From Olleya sp. YS (GTDB lineage: Bacteria; Bacteroidota; Bacteroidia; Flavobacteriales; Flavobacteriaceae), in the NCBI RefSeq assembly GCF_029760915.1, contig NZ_CP121685.1, forward strand, positions 780,001 to 844,000: a DNA stretch of 64,000 nucleotides. Reading direction: 5' to 3'. Numbering within the stretch: position 1 is the stretch's first letter; each line of letters starts with the position of its first letter. This document shows positions 61,473 to 64,000 of this stretch, in pieces. The notes under the pieces are model-generated. The model worked only from the letters and a program-made list of their open reading frames with translations, had not been told where the DNA came from and ran no database searches. The position numbers were made by a program, and so were the translations under genes.

Positions 61473-61832
61473 TCAAAAATGGTAAAAAGCATCTTTTAGA
61501 TGCTCTATTTTAAACTGCTTTCCCTCTTTTATTATAGCAATAATATCAAAACGCACCTCAACATCTAATCCATTAACGGTAACATACTCATCTACTGCTT
61601 TAACTAATCGCTGAATTTGTTTTGGCTTGACAAAATCTTGAGGGTTTCCAAAGTCTGCAGTAGATCGTGTTTTAACCTCAATTATGGCTAATATATCTTC
61701 TAATTGAGCTATTATATCAACTTCTGCTTTATCAAATCTATAGTTACGTGCTATGATACTGTAATCATTTTCTAATAGAAAATCTACTGCTAGTTGTTCT
61801 CCTTTTTTACCTAATTCGTTATGGTTAGCCAT
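61473..61832 (-). CDS. YraN family (UPF0102) nuclease-like protein
   Basis: 119 residues from the ATG at 61832 (MANHNELGKKGEQLAVDFL); the longer open frame from a TTG at 61862 is not family-like. It is the UPF0102 restriction-endonuclease-like fold: GEQLAVDFLLENDYSIIARNYRFDKAEVDIIAQ (residues 11-43), EVKTRS and the VRFDIIAI strand. Asp, Glu and Lys of the PD-(D/E)xK site are present. It overlaps the upstream HEAT-repeat gene by eight bases. Function unknown, probably DNA repair-related. Confidence 0.87.
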   Translation of the reverse strand: MANHNELGKKGEQLAVDFLLENDYSIIARNYRFDKAEVDIIAQLEDILAIIEVKTRSTADFGNPQDFVKPKQIQRLVKAVDEYVTVNGLDVEVRFDIIAIIKEGKQFKIEHLKDAFYHF

Positions 61833-62592
61833 GTTGTTTATAATTAGCTTCAATATATGCAATTGCTTGTTCTTGCGTCAGTGCTGCAAATTTTTTATAT
61901 CTGTCATGTACATCTACTATTTCATTCAACGCTTGTTGTACTAAAAATTTATTTTGCCAAGTATTTAAATGAGTAACAACCGTTTTTAAGCATCCATTTT
62001 TATATGCTATTTGTCCTAAAACGTGAATTAAAGTATCTGTCACACGTTTGGTGTCATCAAACTCTAATACTTTCAACAAAGGTAAAATATCTTGTGGATG
62101 TGTGCGTCCACGCAACTCTATACCATGACAAATCTCTCGTCTAATTTCTTTATCATGATGATATAAATACGATGTAGCCCAAGCTAAAACAGGTGTTGGG
62201 TTCTTGTCTCCCATTTTTTTAATAGAACCAATTACTGCATTTCTGACACGATGATGTTTGTCAAACAAGCCTATATCCATAAAGTTTTGGATTTTGTCAA
62301 AATGATATTTACCAATCTCACCAGCTGCATTTATTACTGTCTGACGTATAAACTCATCTTCAGACTTCAACAACTTTTCTAAAGTCAAAAGTATTGAAGC
62401 TTGTAATTTTGGTTTAGAGTAAAAAATCTTACCTATCGCTAAATATCCCGTTTTACGAACATAGGTATCTTCATCTGAAAAATATAAGCAAATATTGTCT
62501 GAAACGTTTACCAATAAATCTGCTTCAATTTGTTGATTTATTGTTACAACTAATTGGTTTCTTTCTTCTTTAGACAAATCATAAAAAGCCAT
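61825..62592 (-). CDS. HEAT-repeat (DNA alkylation repair-like) protein
   Basis: 255 residues of tandem alpha-helical repeats: YVRKTGYLAIGKIFYSKP, FIRQTVINAAGEIGKYHF, RVRNAVIGSIKKMGDKN and REICHGIELRGRTHP. They resemble the HEAT repeats of the AlkD-like DNA glycosylase superfamily, but I cannot name catalytic residues. No signal peptide; cytoplasmic. It lies between the LD-carboxypeptidase and YraN on one transcript. Confidence 0.75.
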   Translation of the reverse strand: MAFYDLSKEERNQLVVTINQQIEADLLVNVSDNICLYFSDEDTYVRKTGYLAIGKIFYSKPKLQASILLTLEKLLKSEDEFIRQTVINAAGEIGKYHFDKIQNFMDIGLFDKHHRVRNAVIGSIKKMGDKNPTPVLAWATSYLYHHDKEIRREICHGIELRGRTHPQDILPLLKVLEFDDTKRVTDTLIHVLGQIAYKNGCLKTVVTHLNTWQNKFLVQQALNEIVDVHDRYKKFAALTQEQAIAYIEANYKQHG

Positions 62593-62595
62593 GAT

Positions 62596-63615
62596 TTACT
62601 CTTCAAACTTGATTGTAGATTGCTCGATTGTAACTGTTAAATCGACATTTCTACCCAAAATAAGTGCTCTGTTATCGTCTTCATGTCCTGCAGGCATATT
62701 AAAGGCAATCGGAAAATTATATTCTGACAAAGCATCTAAAACAAGTTGCTCAATAGATGTTCCCCAAAGCGTGGTGTTTTTTCTAAGTTTAGACATATCG
62801 CCAACAATAACACCTTTACAATGTTCAAAATAACCTGCACGTTTTAAGCTTTGAAGCATACGATCTATATGATATTTGTATTCGCCTATTTCTTCGATAA
62901 AAAGAATTTTTCCAGATGTATCGATACTTTCTTTAGAACCTAACATGGTGTGTAGCATGGTTAAATTGCCTCCTACCAAAACTCCAGAAGCTATTCCAGT
63001 TTTATTATACTTAGAGCCTTTTAAATTATAATTTAGGGGTTTCCCGAAAATAGCCTCTTTAAAGGTCGAAATACTGACTTCAATCTCGGACAAATCTTTA
63101 GGCAAACTCACACACATAATGGCATGTAAACTTTGTACACCTAAATTATGAATTTGATTGTGTAACGCTGTAATATCACTATAACCTATAATCCATTTTG
63201 GTTGCTCTAAAAATTTAGTGTAATCTAACTTATCTAAAATTCTAACGGTTCCGTAACCACCACGAGCAGACCAAATAGCCTTTATTGTTGGGTCGTCTAA
63301 TGCATTCTGAAAGTCTTCACAACGCTCTTGATCTGTTCCAGCAAAATGATCGGCTTGATTAAAAACATGTTTTCCAATAACCACATGTAATTTCCAACTT
63401 TCTAAAAGTTTTTTAGCGCGATTAACTTCATCGTTTCTGTTTTTCAAAACTCCAGAAGGTGCAACAATAGCAACTGTATCTCCTGCTTTTAAATAAGGTG
63501 GTTGTATCAAATTAGTTTCGGTTTTAATCGTGTTATTTTGCGAAAAGCTTACACTACATGCCAATAATAATAGTTGTAGAAAAAAAGCCTTTATTTTAAT
63601 GGTAATATTAATCAT
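62596..63615 (-). CDS. LD-carboxypeptidase, peptidase family S66
   Basis: 339 residues from the ATG at 63615; a GTG at 63630 is in frame but yields an unnatural N-terminus. Signal peptide, then a family S66 fold: KAGDTVAIVAPSG, WSARGGYGTVRIL, the nucleophile Ser in IIGYSDITALHN, LFIEEIGEYKYHIDRM (Glu) and PAGHEDDNRALILG (His). It probably removes the terminal D-Ala from murein tetrapeptides in the periplasm. Read with the downstream HEAT and YraN genes. Confidence 0.9.
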   Translation of the reverse strand: MINITIKIKAFFLQLLLLACSVSFSQNNTIKTETNLIQPPYLKAGDTVAIVAPSGVLKNRNDEVNRAKKLLESWKLHVVIGKHVFNQADHFAGTDQERCEDFQNALDDPTIKAIWSARGGYGTVRILDKLDYTKFLEQPKWIIGYSDITALHNQIHNLGVQSLHAIMCVSLPKDLSEIEVSISTFKEAIFGKPLNYNLKGSKYNKTGIASGVLVGGNLTMLHTMLGSKESIDTSGKILFIEEIGEYKYHIDRMLQSLKRAGYFEHCKGVIVGDMSKLRKNTTLWGTSIEQLVLDALSEYNFPIAFNMPAGHEDDNRALILGRNVDLTVTIEQSTIKFEE

Positions 63616-63815
63616 AAGGTAAAAATACACTATTTAAATAAATTTCATTTTAAACTTTTTAAACTATTAAAAGTCTAAAATATAGGTTTAATACGTATAT
63701 AAATAACTTTAAATTAAGAAATTACATACAAATACTACATCTTATTTGTTAGTTTATTAGTAATTTAGAGTCTCCCTTAAACCAAAAATTGATTAATAAC
63801 CAAACCATATAGCTT

Positions 63816-64000
63816 ATGGAACAAATGACGTCTTGTAATACAAGTAGCCTATCTGTTTATACACCTAATACTTCTAACCCTTGGAACGCACAAAAAGTGA
63901 GTCATGTTTATAGACGCTTAGGGTATGGAGCAACAAAAACACAAATAGATGCTGCTTTAACTCAAACACCTTCTGCTTTTATTGACAATTTAGTGGATGC
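63816..64000 (+). CDS. DUF1800 family protein, 5' end only
   Basis: An ATG at 63816 opens a frame that runs beyond the window (61 complete codons seen). The sequence contains NPWNAQKVSHVYRRLGYG and SAFIDNLVDA, the typical start of DUF1800 proteins, in which an RRxGFG-type motif is conserved. These proteins are often paired with DUF1501 proteins; neither pair nor function can be seen here. No signal peptide is evident. Confidence 0.75.
   Translation, partial: MEQMTSCNTSSLSVYTPNTSNPWNAQKVSHVYRRLGYGATKTQIDAALTQTPSAFIDNLVD

Overview
The window is a stretch of AT-rich chromosome that looks like a marine-type Flavobacteriaceae genome (phylum Bacteroidota). The evidence is: (i) secreted proteins ending in type IX secretion (T9SS) sorting domains; (ii) families largely confined to Bacteroidota (DUF4230, DUF4271, DUF4296, M56/BlaR1 proteins with long tails, DnaE carrying an N-terminal proofreading exonuclease); (iii) promoters of the TTG-N(about 18-23)-TAnnTTTG type with weak Shine-Dalgarno sequences; (iv) a tRNA gene without an encoded CCA. 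No plasmid, integrase, transposase, CRISPR array or rRNA operon is visible. The one candidate mobile module is a small four-helix-bundle gene bounded by imperfect inverted repeats.

Layout. 1-7.9 kb: the 3' part of an M56 sensor-type protein, a DUF4407 membrane protein, then a leftward run of small zinc-ribbon and unknown genes leading into a cyclase, hemW, ruvC and an outer-membrane protein. 8-14.6 kb: a flippase-like protein and a glycosyltransferase, envelope proteins including a YccA/Bax-inhibitor protein, lipoproteins, a PDZ protein with a T9SS tail, and DUF456. 14.8-18.3 kb: a TPR histidine kinase with a LuxR-type regulator, a small secreted peptide, a palindrome-rich spacer and tRNA-Asp. 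18.4-25.4 kb: DUF58, a short ClpP paralogue, thioredoxin, the large DnaE and a DUF2383 protein. 26.3-29.5 kb: rpsP-rimM-trmN6 and an acyl-CoA dehydrogenase. 29.6-36.6 kb: a GDSL hydrolase, a phosphoesterase, a secreted protein with an ExbD-like tail, and an iron-sulfur/redox group (ferredoxin, NAD(P)H-flavin oxidoreductase, NifU-C, Mrp) interrupted by the four-helix-bundle gene. 36.7-41.3 kb: an alkyltransferase-like protein, LysE, trmB, a MurG-like glycosyltransferase and a PhoB/PhoR-type pair. 41.6-55.5 kb: a duplicated lamin-tail secreted protein, a LuxE-like ligase, tyrS, an epimerase, DUF4296, dihydroorotase, a DPM-type glycosyltransferase, DUF4271, hemD, pckA, DUF423, a saccharopine dehydrogenase-like enzyme and an Lrp regulator. 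55.5-59.8 kb: a secreted T9SS protein and a tail-collar protein divergent from an unknown protein, a seven-TM protein, a histidine kinase and a LuxR regulator. 59.9-64 kb: Bax inhibitor-1, YugP-type metallopeptidase, YraN, a HEAT-repeat protein, an LD-carboxypeptidase and the start of a DUF1800 gene.

Most of the window is housekeeping and envelope biology. The most unusual area is 55.5-59.8 kb. There the divergent tail-collar gene and the unknown gene start with almost the same 5' leader, and the rightward arm is a tightly overlapping, possibly split seven-TM sensor system. Other points worth checking are a palindrome overlapping the Lrp-gene promoter, a PhoB/PhoR pair separated by one in-frame stop codon, the Cys-to-Ala alkyltransferase-like protein and the four-helix-bundle insertion. 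All assignments come from reading the sequence and recalling family motifs; no database search was run.
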